From contig CAZQSL010000007.1 in assembly GCA_964595945.1 (NCBI GenBank), forward strand, positions 1-53,518: a stretch of DNA of 53,518 nt, written 5' to 3'. The position numbers and the translations under genes are program-made. Of this stretch, positions 17,155 through 25,554 are shown one piece after another (position 1 is the first letter of the stretch; every line of letters begins with the position of its first letter). The notes beneath the pieces were generated by a model that did no database searches, was not told the DNA's origin, and saw nothing but the letters and a program-made list of their open reading frames with translations. The stretch comes from CAZQSL01 sp964595945 (lineage in GTDB: Bacteria; UBP15; UBA6099; JAJRTR01).

Positions 17155-17610
17155 ATGGACAACAAAAACTACAGCAAGCCACCGAACTACAACAACCCAC
17201 ACAAAGAAGCTGCCTACAGACAGTACCTTGTCAACAAGGTGGAAACGGCCACGCCACTCATGCTTGTCATCATGCTCTATGACGAAGCCATAAAAATGTG
17301 CTCCCTCGCATTGCAGGATATAGGCGTCAATCGTGAAAGTGTCCACAACAAACTCATCAAGGCACAGAAGATTGTCACCGAACTGACCGTCTCTCTCAAC
17401 ACGGCGGCTGGCGGTGAAATAGCGGAGAATCTCAAATCCATATACATATACGTCCACATGAAACTCGTCGATGCAAACATCCAGCAGGACAGCGCAAAGA
17501 TAGAAGAATGCCTCCACATCCTCAAGGACCTGCGCGACGCTTGGAACATTGTAAATATGGAAACCCGCAAAAGCATGCTTCAGTCCGGCGGCCTTTCCAT
17601 CCAGACATAA
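17155..17610 (+). CDS. fliS: Flagellin export chaperone FliS
   Basis: 151 residues, slightly long for FliS because of an Asn/Pro/Lys-rich N-terminus. The family core is clear: 'AYRQYLVNKVETATPLMLVIMLYDEAIKMC' region, then the four-helix pattern with NTAAGGEIAENLKSIYIYVHM and a C-terminal LRDAWNIV helix. FliS binds the flagellin C-terminus in the cytosol and prevents early polymerisation. It lies 11 bases after the unknown gene, in one transcription unit with fliD. Confidence 0.95.
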   Translation: MDNKNYSKPPNYNNPHKEAAYRQYLVNKVETATPLMLVIMLYDEAIKMCSLALQDIGVNRESVHNKLIKAQKIVTELTVSLNTAAGGEIAENLKSIYIYVHMKLVDANIQQDSAKIEECLHILKDLRDAWNIVNMETRKSMLQSGGLSIQT

Positions 17611-17732
17611 TCGTCAATTCCTGAGTTTAACATCCTGTATCCGGAACTGCCAAGAATCCGTTGCTATGTTTATCCGGCGCCGGGTCGTATATTATTCCTT
17701 TTGTGGTCCATCCGGTTAATTGCTACTTGAAC

Positions 17733-17757
17733 CCCGAATTCTATTGCGGAATCCGGG
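17733..17757. repeat. Dispersed 25-bp palindromic repeat, copy 2
   Basis: CCCGAATTCTATTGC then GGAATCCGGG, in the spacer between the converging fliS and PhnD-like genes. The rest of this 283-base spacer shows no gene. Confidence 0.8.
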
Positions 17758-17893
17758 ATGAAATAAGGTCAAAACTCAAACAGGCAATATCCTGTTTCTG
17801 ACTGTGCCGCTGAATCTCAGGAGAAATCAGGGTATTGTTTGTTACCCGTCACATGCAGTGGGTGGCAATCATCCATCCATAGTCGTAGCCGGA

Positions 17894-18823
17894 CTACTTC
17901 ATGTGCTTTTTTATGAAATCCTTGCGTTCGGCTTCCCATCCGCGATCCACGATGAGGCGATCCACGTCGAGCGAAAGTTTGAAATCTTCGGGCTTGAGTT
18001 CGACAGGGCCGCCTTTCATCGCGACGAACAGCATTTTGAACTTTGCGAGTTTGGGGTTGGTTTTCCATGACAGTACATTTTTGCGCATGGCCGCCACGGT
18101 GGCAGGATCGAGTCCGTCGCGCATGACGATGAATCCGTTGAGTGTGTAATAATTGCACGCGACGGGCACTATGTCCTTGAAGCGGGGATCGACGCCCAGA
18201 GACGTCTGGACGAGGAAATCCCATGTGACGAAAGCGTCGGTTTTCTTGTCCACGAGGTCTTTCATGTACTCGTATGGGAGTTTGTAGTCGAAAATAACTT
18301 TACCGAAATATTTGTCGAGTTTTTCGTCGAAGCCCTGTTTGTAGAGCAGGTAGCGGGCATCTTTGTAGGTGTAGGTCGAGAGGGTTTTGCCTCTGAGTTG
18401 CGCGGCGGTTTTAATGTTATCCGATTTCCTGACATAGAAGCAGAAGTTCTGATTTTTATTGTTGTTGACGGAAATGCCGATAAAAGGTGGCATCTTGGCG
18501 CGGATCGAGGGAGATAGTTTGACATACCAGTCGCCGGAGGTGCCGGCGAAGTCTATGCGTTTCGCGAGCAGTTCGGTAGTGATGTATTTCATATAGTCTT
18601 CTTCGACGAGATTGGTCTTGACAATGTCGACATCGGTGTTGGTGCCATCGGTCACTGCGGCGAAAAGCTCTTCGGCCATTTGCTTCATCTGTGTGTCCGA
18701 TTTGGATGACAGGGCAAAATTATCGGGGACGATGAACTTCATTTTGGCTTTGGCTGCGAAGATGGTCGTGGCGCCAGCCAGTAGTACGAGGATTGTGACG
18801 GTAGCTATCTTGATGGTTTTCAC
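17894..18823 (-). CDS. PhnD-type ABC transporter substrate-binding protein
   Basis: 309 residues starting at a GTG with GGGAGG five bases upstream. A signal peptide ends near residue 23 (TTIFA|AKAK). The body has the periplasmic binding pattern of PhnD/phosphite-binding relatives: a DYMKYITTELLAKRIDFAG segment, an RGKTLSTY hinge strand, and a DAFVTWDFLVQ segment in place of the usual 'A....D'. No permease or ATPase gene is adjacent, so it may serve a distant transporter or act as a solute sensor. The ligand cannot be told; phosphonate is only the family name. Confidence 0.7.
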   Translation of the reverse strand: MKTIKIATVTILVLLAGATTIFAAKAKMKFIVPDNFALSSKSDTQMKQMAEELFAAVTDGTNTDVDIVKTNLVEEDYMKYITTELLAKRIDFAGTSGDWYVKLSPSIRAKMPPFIGISVNNNKNQNFCFYVRKSDNIKTAAQLRGKTLSTYTYKDARYLLYKQGFDEKLDKYFGKVIFDYKLPYEYMKDLVDKKTDAFVTWDFLVQTSLGVDPRFKDIVPVACNYYTLNGFIVMRDGLDPATVAAMRKNVLSWKTNPKLAKFKMLFVAMKGGPVELKPEDFKLSLDVDRLIVDRGWEAERKDFIKKHMK

Positions 18824-18900
18824 GGTGACCTCCCGTTTGGGCTGGTTTTGCTTTCCGATATGCTGACTGACAATATAATATGGTTTATTATACGGGTATC

Positions 18901-18916
18901 TGACACTTTTCTGTCA
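18901..18916. promoter_or_regulatory. Short inverted repeat upstream of the PhnD-like gene
   Basis: TGACACTTTTCTGTCA: 5-bp arms around six bases. On the minus strand it overlaps a TTGACA that could be the -35 of the PhnD-like gene, with TATAAT 19 bases on, which is longer than ideal spacing. Confidence 0.35.
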
Positions 18917-19082
18917 ACAAATCAGAAAATGTGTTAAGTCCTGCCAAACAGTATACAACAAATCAAAAAGCGTTATAATCCTATAATGTGCATATATTGA
19001 AAGGCAGGCCTGTATGGTCATATCTGCAGGTCAGGGATTCCGGTAGTGTATGGTTTTTTGCCTGAAGGGAGAAAAACAGCAG

Positions 19083-19433
19083 ATGGATATTATTCTCGAT
19101 ACTGAGCGCAGGGAGAATGCGGTAATAGTAAATTTGCAGGGGGAAATCGACCTCTATAACGCGCGAAATTTCAAAGACAAAATCAACGAGGAAATGGATG
19201 ATGTGGCAGAGGGGACAAATCTGCTGCTCAACATGCTCGAAGTAAAGTATATCGACAGCACGGGACTCGGCATCCTTATCGGCATCAAGCGCCGGATCGC
19301 CGAGCGCGGTGGAGATGTCGTGCTGATCATCAATTCCGAGCGGATACTGAAGATGTTTTCCATCACTGGTCTCAGCAATATTTTCCGTATCAGAGAAACT
19401 GTCGACTCCGCAATAGAAGTGCTCAAGGGATAG
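19083..19433 (+). CDS. STAS anti-sigma-factor antagonist (RsbV/SpoIIAA-like)
   Basis: 116 residues from the ATG at 19083; an ATG 11 codons earlier (19050) has no ribosome site. A single STAS domain: strand-rich start (VIVNLQGEIDLYNA), then YIDSTGLGILIG with S59, the serine phosphorylated by the partner kinase in this family. When unphosphorylated it should bind the kinase encoded next door and free the sigma factor. It is first in the partner-switching operon, 17 bases before the kinase gene. Confidence 0.92.
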   Translation: MDIILDTERRENAVIVNLQGEIDLYNARNFKDKINEEMDDVAEGTNLLLNMLEVKYIDSTGLGILIGIKRRIAERGGDVVLIINSERILKMFSITGLSNIFRIRETVDSAIEVLKG

Positions 19434-19450
19434 ACACAACGGGGGCTGTC

Positions 19451-19870
19451 ATGGTAAAAACCAATGAAAAAGAGTCACTTGTCGAACTATCAATTCCGCC
19501 GAAGCCGGAGTTTCTCCGCATTGTCAGGCTTTTTGTTTCAGGATATGCTTCGAGGCTCAGTATCACTATCGACCTCATCGAAGACCTTAAGGTCGCTGTT
19601 TCCGAGGCTTGCAACAACGCGATTCAGAGTGCAGAGGAAACCGGGATAAATGAACCGGTGAAGATACGCTGCTGGTGTGATGCCTCGAACATTTTTTTCG
19701 AGATCACGGACAAGGTACAGGGTACTCCAGCCGCAAAACCATTCGTTGCCGAGGACTTCAATGAAAGAGGACTTGGATTTGTACTGATCCAGACTCTCAT
19801 GGATGATGTCACCCTGCGTTCTTCGCGCACCGGCGGCGGCAGGGTTTTGATGCGCAAGGAAATCATTTAG
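19451..19870 (+). CDS. Anti-sigma factor, serine kinase (RsbW/SpoIIAB-like)
   Basis: 139 residues, a single GHKL ATPase domain. The N-box is at 52-56 (SEACNNAIQSA), the G1-like segment around D87 (FEITDKVQG), and the G2 segment NERGLGFVLIQTLMDDV at 104-120. The family binds and inhibits a SigB/SigF sigma factor or phosphorylates the STAS antagonist. Both partners are the immediate neighbours, which makes this a complete switching module. The phosphatase (RsbU/SpoIIE type) that would feed it a signal is not in the window. Confidence 0.92.
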   Translation: MVKTNEKESLVELSIPPKPEFLRIVRLFVSGYASRLSITIDLIEDLKVAVSEACNNAIQSAEETGINEPVKIRCWCDASNIFFEITDKVQGTPAAKPFVAEDFNERGLGFVLIQTLMDDVTLRSSRTGGGRVLMRKEII

Positions 19871-19889
19871 TGCTTGAGGCCAACTGAAA

Positions 19890-20654
19890 TTGAAAAATTC
19901 CGCACTCAAAGATGAACTGAAATCAGCCACGCGAGAGCTTTTCGAGGAGTATTCGGCCACGCGTGACGAGGCTGTGAGAGAAAAGATCATCGAGTCGCAC
20001 ATGAGTATCGCGCGATTTTTCGCAAAGCGGTTTGGCAGCAAAAGCGAACAGTTCGAAGACCTCATGCAGGTTGCCACGCTTGGCCTCATCAATGCTGTCG
20101 ACAGGTACGATCCCACTGTCGGCACCGAATTCGCCACTTTCGCCACAGTGACCATTCTTGGCGAAATCAAACGCTATTTTCGCGACAAAACATGGAGCGT
20201 AAAAGTCCCGCGCCGCATCAAGGACCTCAATCTCGCTGTCAATCAGACGATCGAAAAACTTACTAAAGACAACGATAAACCGCCCACTTATGACGAAATC
20301 GCAAAACATCTCAAGTGTACCGTCGAAGAGATTATCGAATCGCGAGAAGCCGTCCTGTCATACAATGTAGTTTCTCTCGACCGCGAGGTCGAAGACGAAA
20401 ATGGCTCCGGCACTTCTTCGCTCATGGAGATGTTCGGTTATGTCGACAGCAATATGGATACTATCAGTGACCGCGTTTCCATACAGGCCTGCATGAAAAA
20501 TCTCAAGCAGGACGAAAAAATCGTGATCTATAACCGCTATTACATGAATCTCTCACAGGCGCAGATAGCCAAAATGCTCGGGGTATCACAGATGCAGGTC
20601 TCACGCATCCAGTCCTCCGCTCTCGAAAAACTCAGACGACAACTCGAACGCTGA
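19890..20654 (+). CDS. Sigma-70 family group 3 sigma factor (SigB/SigF/SigG-like)
   Basis: 254 residues from a TTG start with GAGG upstream. Region 2 reads 'FEDLMQVATLGLINAVDRYD' and continues to FATVTILGEIKRYFRD, followed by VKVPRRIKDL, the hallmark of the SigB/F/G branch. Region 3 (PPTYDEIAKHL) and region 4 (NLSQAQIAKMLGVSQMQVSR) are complete. It is held by the RsbW-like protein encoded just upstream. In Bacillus this branch runs general stress or sporulation; in a flagellated diderm the regulon is unknown. It could conceivably be a flagellar sigma, but the partner-switch neighbours argue against that. Confidence 0.92.
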   Translation: MKNSALKDELKSATRELFEEYSATRDEAVREKIIESHMSIARFFAKRFGSKSEQFEDLMQVATLGLINAVDRYDPTVGTEFATFATVTILGEIKRYFRDKTWSVKVPRRIKDLNLAVNQTIEKLTKDNDKPPTYDEIAKHLKCTVEEIIESREAVLSYNVVSLDREVEDENGSGTSSLMEMFGYVDSNMDTISDRVSIQACMKNLKQDEKIVIYNRYYMNLSQAQIAKMLGVSQMQVSRIQSSALEKLRRQLER

Positions 20655-20737
20655 CTCCCACGCAGGGCAAGCTCGCAAAACCACTGGTTTGTCTCCCTGA
20701 CGAACTGGAATACATAATCCTGAAAGGGAATTTTCAG

Positions 20738-23389
20738 ATGAAATCCGATGAAATCAGAGAACAATTTCTGTCATTTTTTGAGTCCAAGGGCTGTCTGCGC
20801 CATCCCAGCGCATCCCTTGTCCCCGATGATCCCACGCTCCTGACGACATCAGCCGGCATGGTGCCATTCAAACCATATTTCCTCGGTCACAAAAAACCGC
20901 CGCATACCCGCATGACCACTTCCCAGAAATGTCTTCGCGCCGTCGATATTGACGAAGTCGGCCGTACTCCGCGCCACCACACTTTCTTCGAGATGCTCGG
21001 CAATTTTTCATTCGGCGACTACTTCAAGGAAGACGTTATCCAGTGGGCATGGGAACTCCTCACGACAATTTACAAAATCCCGATCGACCGTCTCCGCGTG
21101 ACAGTATTCGAAAATGACGATGAAGCCGCGAAAATCTGGCTCGAAACCGTAGGTGTCAAACCCGATATGCTATACCGCCTCGGAGAAGACGACAACTACT
21201 GGCCCGCCGGCGCACCGTCCAAAGGTCCCAATGGCCCGTGCGGCCCATGCAGCGAAATATTCTATGACTTCGGCATCGAGCGCGGCTGTGGCAATCCCGG
21301 CTGCGACGTTACATGCAACTGTGGCCGCTTCATCGAAATCTGGAATCTTGTTTTCATGCAATTCGAGCGGCAGGATGGCGGGGCGCTTATCCCGCTTCCC
21401 AACAAAAATATCGACACCGGCAGCGGTCTCGAACGCGTAGCTTCCGTCCTTCAGGGCACCCCCACTAATTTCGAAACCGATCTGCTGCTCCCCATCATAC
21501 AAACCTGTGAATCGGCAACCGGATTTGCCTATGCCGACAACACCATGCCTTTCCGGGTCATTGCCGACCACATGCGCAGCGTTACATTTCTCATCGCCGA
21601 TGGCGTGTTTCCCTCCAACGAGGGACGCGGCTATCTCCTTCGCAAAATCCTGCGCCGCGCTGCCACTTATTCGCATGAAATCGGCGTCGAAAAACCGTTT
21701 CTGTTCGAGCTTGCTCCTGTTGTCGCGGACATTCTCGGACACCAGTATCCCGAGCTCAATGAAAAAATGTCGCTCATCACCAATGTCATCAAAAAGGAAG
21801 AAGAGCAGTTCGCCGAAGCACTCATAATGGGGCGTTCGTTTGTCGTAGCGAAAGAGTCTGAACTTGGCGACAAAGGCGCACTTGCCGACGGATCACTAAT
21901 TTTCACAGCCTATGACACTTACGGCCTGCCATTTGAAGAAGCGGAAAAAATCGTCGCAGAACTCGGATACACCGGCATTGACCGTGATGCTTTCGACAAA
22001 GCGATGGAAGATCAGAAGGAACGCTCACGCAAAGGCAGCAAGATGGATGGATCAGTCTTCATCGAAGATACCGAAAAAATCTATCGCGACGCTGCCGAGG
22101 CGGCTTCAGCAGGTACTTTCGACGGATATGGCTCGATGGCATTCACTGCCAATGTTGCCGGCCTTTTTCTGGACGGCTCCGCTGTCGATACCGTAGCTGA
22201 CGGACATGATTTCGAACTTCTCCTTGACCGCACCCCGTTCTATGGGGAAATGGGCGGACAGACCGGCGACAGTGGATCGGGTACATTCGTCGGCGGTTCA
22301 TTTACAGTTGCGGATACCTTTGTGGTCGAGGGCAAGATCATCATTCACAAATGCAAGGCGGTCTCGGGCACAATCAAAAAGGGCGATCCAGTCGAAGTGT
22401 CAGTCGATCCCGAACGCCGCCTCGCCATCATGCGCCACCACACTGCGACGCACCTGCTCCACGCGGCTCTCCGCGTCGTGCTCGGCGAACATGCCCATCA
22501 GGCGGGTTCTTATGTCGGGCCAGACAAACTCAGATTCGACTTCAGCCACCACAACGCCATTTCACCCGCACAACTCGCAGCTATCGAAAAACACGTCAAC
22601 GATGCCGTCCTTCGCGCCATGCCGGTGGTAACCGACGTAAAATCCTTCGAGGATGCCAGAAAGGAGGGCGCCATGGCGCTCTTCGGCGAAAAGTATGGCG
22701 ACACCGTTCGCATGGTGAAGATCGACGATGTCAGTCTCGAACTGTGCGGTGGCACCCATGTAGCCAATACGGGGCAGATCGGTCTTGTTAAGATTATTTC
22801 CGAGCGCACAATCGGCAGCAACATGCGTCGCATCGAAGCTGTCGCGGGCAAAATCGCAGTTGCCTATTATGAGGAAAAAGCCGCAATGCTCGACGAACTT
22901 GCCATCCTGCTCAACACGCAGGACACGCTCGTCGTCAAGTCAGTCGAGGCTCTCATCACTGAGCGCGAAAAGGCAGCTCGCGAACTCAGGCAGTCAGCAC
23001 AGGGCAAAGCGAAGGATTCCGGCCAGCGCCTGCTTGCCGCTGCTGAGTCCAATATGGTGAATGGCACCGCTGTCATTGCCGAGGCGTTCGAAAATATGAC
23101 GACTGACGCCCTGCTTGCGGTGTTCGACGAAGTCAAGTCAAAGCTTCCTTCATACGCTGTCGTACTCGGATCGAACAATGATGGCAAGGCGGCAATCATA
23201 CTCACTTTTTCGCAGGACCTTGTCGAAAAGGGATTAGACGCAGGCGCAATCATTCGCGATATTGCCAGGATCGCCGGCGGCGGCGGTGGTGGGCAGAAGC
23301 ATCTCGCGCAGGCCGGCGGAAAACTCGGCGCGGCTGTACCGGATGCCATTGCAAAGGGCGCTGAACTGCTGAAATCGAAGCTCGGATAA
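20738..23389 (+). CDS. alaS: Alanyl-tRNA synthetase
   Basis: 883 residues, full length. Charges tRNA-Ala with alanine. The class II catalytic domain opens with 'FLSFFESKGCLRHPSASLVP' and TTSQKCLRAVDIDEVGRT. The editing domain has the zinc motif HTATHLLH with CGGTH further on. The C-terminal DHHA1 part has a glycine run followed by QKHLAQAGG. A set of four Cys near residues 180-205 (CGNPGCDVTCNC) lies in the catalytic half, seen in many bacterial AlaRS. AAAGGGA precedes the ATG. It lies 83 bases after the sigma gene; I see no T-box leader. Confidence 0.97.
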   Translation: MKSDEIREQFLSFFESKGCLRHPSASLVPDDPTLLTTSAGMVPFKPYFLGHKKPPHTRMTTSQKCLRAVDIDEVGRTPRHHTFFEMLGNFSFGDYFKEDVIQWAWELLTTIYKIPIDRLRVTVFENDDEAAKIWLETVGVKPDMLYRLGEDDNYWPAGAPSKGPNGPCGPCSEIFYDFGIERGCGNPGCDVTCNCGRFIEIWNLVFMQFERQDGGALIPLPNKNIDTGSGLERVASVLQGTPTNFETDLLLPIIQTCESATGFAYADNTMPFRVIADHMRSVTFLIADGVFPSNEGRGYLLRKILRRAATYSHEIGVEKPFLFELAPVVADILGHQYPELNEKMSLITNVIKKEEEQFAEALIMGRSFVVAKESELGDKGALADGSLIFTAYDTYGLPFEEAEKIVAELGYTGIDRDAFDKAMEDQKERSRKGSKMDGSVFIEDTEKIYRDAAEAASAGTFDGYGSMAFTANVAGLFLDGSAVDTVADGHDFELLLDRTPFYGEMGGQTGDSGSGTFVGGSFTVADTFVVEGKIIIHKCKAVSGTIKKGDPVEVSVDPERRLAIMRHHTATHLLHAALRVVLGEHAHQAGSYVGPDKLRFDFSHHNAISPAQLAAIEKHVNDAVLRAMPVVTDVKSFEDARKEGAMALFGEKYGDTVRMVKIDDVSLELCGGTHVANTGQIGLVKIISERTIGSNMRRIEAVAGKIAVAYYEEKAAMLDELAILLNTQDTLVVKSVEALITEREKAARELRQSAQGKAKDSGQRLLAAAESNMVNGTAVIAEAFENMTTDALLAVFDEVKSKLPSYAVVLGSNNDGKAAIILTFSQDLVEKGLDAGAIIRDIARIAGGGGGGQKHLAQAGGKLGAAVPDAIAKGAELLKSKLG

Positions 23390-23444
23390 TTGTTCGACAG
23401 TTTTCCTGAAGTTTTGTCTGTTTGTATGCGTTCGCGGAATACTC

Positions 23445-23478
23445 GCGGAGAACCTTTTTTGCAAAAAAGGTTCTCCGC
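23445..23478. repeat. 34-bp perfect palindrome after alaS (repeat family E, copy 1)
   Basis: Arms GCGGAGAACCTTTTTT / AAAAAAGGTTCTCCGC around a central GC. It is followed by CACCTCTCCCAAAAACTCC, and the same arrangement (palindrome plus CACCTCTTTCAAAAACTC) occurs at 29149. It may serve as the alaS terminator. Confidence 0.85.
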
Positions 23479-23518
23479 ACCTCTCCCAAAAACTCCCTAT
23501 GTTTGGAGTATTCTCTGG

Positions 23519-23564
23519 TTTTACGGGTTACAAGCGGCATATTAGCCGCTTGTAACCCGTAAAA
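23519..23564. repeat. Long perfect hairpin, 20-bp arms
   Basis: Left arm TTTTACGGGTTACAAGCGGC and its exact reverse complement, loop ATATTA, then a T/A-rich flank. It is a strong bidirectional terminator candidate or the core of a small mobile repeat. Confidence 0.85.
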
Positions 23565-23610
23565 ATTGCTGGAGCATAGCATATAAAGGTTTTCGGTGAG
23601 GTTTGGAGAC

Positions 23611-23630
23611 CCCCTTTTTACAAAAAGGGG
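23611..23630. repeat. CCCCTTTTT/AAAAAGGGG hairpin
   Basis: Perfect 9-bp arms around two bases, followed by ATATCC. A degraded relative (CCCTCCCCCTTT...GAAAGTGAGGG followed by ATATGGACC) lies at 29328-29354, at a similar distance from the other family E palindrome. Confidence 0.7.
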
Positions 23631-23779
23631 ATATCCATGCGCTTGTCGTGAACGCTTGCAAAAAAAGAAATATGTTTCCTTTTCGTTCCTTTTGCGCGAA
23701 TATATATGTATTGAAAAACAACAATGACCGAAAAGAGTTTTCAGCAGACCGTACGTATCATCAATGGCAGAGTTCGACA

Positions 23780-25237
23780 ATGAATGTCGTGTTTCCATAC
23801 ATAGGGGTTGAGAGCGTAGGGCTGGAATACATCGCCGCTGCGGCGCGCAAGGCGGGGCACCGCGTGTCGCTGCTGTTTGACCCTGCCGTCTTCGGAGGGC
23901 ATCTCATGTGGGATGTCCAGTTGCTGGCGAAGCATTTCGATCTGCGCCCGCGGATGCTCCGGCGATTACTGAGTGAAAAGACCGATGTAGTTGCTTTTTC
24001 GTGCGTAACGACAACTCTGGCGTGGATGCTTGAATTTGCGCGTGAGATAAAAAAAGCGGCACCCGGGATAATCATAATCTTCGGGGGAGTACACGCGACG
24101 GCGGCGCCTGAAACTCTGATCGGCGATCCTGCCGTCGACTGCGTATGCCTCAACGAAGGCGATCTGACATTGCCTCTGCTGCTCGATGACATACAGAACG
24201 GACGTGTCAGCGCGATCCCTGGCGTGTGGCGCAAGGTGGATGGCGAATTGATCATGGGCGAGGGGGTGCTGATAGCGGAAGACCTCGACACGCTGTCATT
24301 TCCGGCAAAAGACATCTACTATGACAAAATGCCAATACTCGAACGGTGCTATACGATTGTCACATCGCGCGGTTGTCCGTTCAGATGCACATACTGCCAC
24401 AACAGCGTCGAAAGGATGCAGTTGCCGGAAATGCGTAAAGTGCGCCGCCGCTCGGTAGACAATGTCATAGAAGAGCTTTTGCCCGTTGTTGCGCGAGGTA
24501 ACGTACAGGCCGTCAAGTTTTACGACGAAGTGTTTCCCATGAACATCGAATGGATGAAGGAGTTCGCGGGAAAATACCGGGAAGTCATCGGCAAGCCATA
24601 TTACTGTTTTTCCCATCCAGCGTCGCTGACGGATGAAATGGTCGAGTGTCTGGCGTACAGTGGCGCCGGATATGTCGCCGTAGGGATGCAGTCGGTTGAT
24701 CCCGGCCAGAGAAGCAGCAGGATGAATCGTCATTATGACAACGAACTGGTCATGCGAAACGTGGCGAAATTGCAGAAAAAGGGGATAAAGGTATTCGTCG
24801 ACCATATATTGGGTATCCCCGGAGATACGGTCGAAATGATGCGTGAAGCGGTCGGGTACTACACGGAGATGCGCCCGACGAGGCTGCTTTCATACTGGCT
24901 GACTTATCTCCCCGGGACGGAGATGCTCAAAACCGCAGTCAGGGAAGGGCTGGTGACGGCCGAGCAATACGCGGCGATACAGGCTGGGACAGGGGAAATG
25001 TTTCTGGGCAGCGGTGGCGGCGCAACGAGGGAATTCAGGGCTATCAGGGTGCTCATGTCGCTGATACCCATATTGCCGCGTCGCGTGGTCGGATTTTTGC
25101 TCGGGAAGGGCTTCAGGTTTCTGCCGGGGTCTCACGTGTTTGTCAATATCGCGTATTCCATCAATGCGGTGATCCACAGGGATTTCTTTTTCATGCACAA
25201 CATCAGATTCATCCTTTCGCGCAAAAAGGTGCCGTAG
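23780..25237 (+). CDS. B12-binding-domain radical SAM protein
   Basis: 485 residues from the ATG at 23780; the frame is open 59 codons upstream but that part runs through the hairpin repeats and has no family features. The N-terminal third is a cobalamin-binding-like Rossmann domain (VESVGLEYIAAAARKAGH, then IIIIFGGVHATAAPE). The radical SAM cluster motif is C199-x3-C203-x2-C206 (SRGCPFRCTYCHNSV), followed by the barrel. The C-terminus is basic and hydrophobic. Relatives of this architecture act on lipids, hopanoids, cofactors and natural products; the substrate is not known here. It stands alone downstream of alaS. Confidence 0.88.
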   Translation: MNVVFPYIGVESVGLEYIAAAARKAGHRVSLLFDPAVFGGHLMWDVQLLAKHFDLRPRMLRRLLSEKTDVVAFSCVTTTLAWMLEFAREIKKAAPGIIIIFGGVHATAAPETLIGDPAVDCVCLNEGDLTLPLLLDDIQNGRVSAIPGVWRKVDGELIMGEGVLIAEDLDTLSFPAKDIYYDKMPILERCYTIVTSRGCPFRCTYCHNSVERMQLPEMRKVRRRSVDNVIEELLPVVARGNVQAVKFYDEVFPMNIEWMKEFAGKYREVIGKPYYCFSHPASLTDEMVECLAYSGAGYVAVGMQSVDPGQRSSRMNRHYDNELVMRNVAKLQKKGIKVFVDHILGIPGDTVEMMREAVGYYTEMRPTRLLSYWLTYLPGTEMLKTAVREGLVTAEQYAAIQAGTGEMFLGSGGGATREFRAIRVLMSLIPILPRRVVGFLLGKGFRFLPGSHVFVNIAYSINAVIHRDFFFMHNIRFILSRKKVP

Positions 25238-25260
25238 TACAGCCGCGAGTGACAGAGGTG

Positions 25261-25554
25261 TCAGAATCTGCCGCGTTTGGCGCGTTCTTCGATAGTGTAG
25301 ATGAAAGCGAGGACTTCCGCGACGGCCTGGAAAATCTCGAAGGGGATATAGTCGCCGAGATCGAGTTTGACGAGGATTTCGACCATTGAGGCGTCCTCGT
25401 AGAGCGGTATGCCGTTATCTTTCGCCACCTGCATGATTCGGTCGGCGATGAGCCCCTTGCCGGTCGCGAGTACACGCGGGGCCACATCGACATTGGGCGT
25501 AAATGCGAGGGCCGCCGCTTTTTTCTGTTTTGGCAGTTTATTCTCTTCGGTCAT
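25261..25554 (-). CDS. FlhB-like protein (cytoplasmic FlhB C-domain alone)
   Basis: 97 residues. It matches the cytoplasmic C-terminal domain of FlhB, without the membrane part: 'AALAFTPNVDVAPRVLATGK', GLIADRIMQVAKDNGIPLYED, then a helix ending PFEIFQAVAEVLAFIY. The autocleavage motif NPTH is absent (TPNVDVAP occupies that area). Such FlhB-like proteins (YlqH/FhlX type) are found beside FliK-like genes in many flagellated bacteria and can partly replace the FlhB C-domain in the export gate. Its ATG overlaps the FliK-like stop by four bases (ATGA), so the two are translationally coupled. Confidence 0.88.
   Translation of the reverse strand: MTEENKLPKQKKAAALAFTPNVDVAPRVLATGKGLIADRIMQVAKDNGIPLYEDASMVEILVKLDLGDYIPFEIFQAVAEVLAFIYTIEERAKRGRF

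Noticed and set aside
20655..20737. T-box leader before alaS
   Set aside because: Only 83 bases, no T-box motif and no terminator/antiterminator pair.
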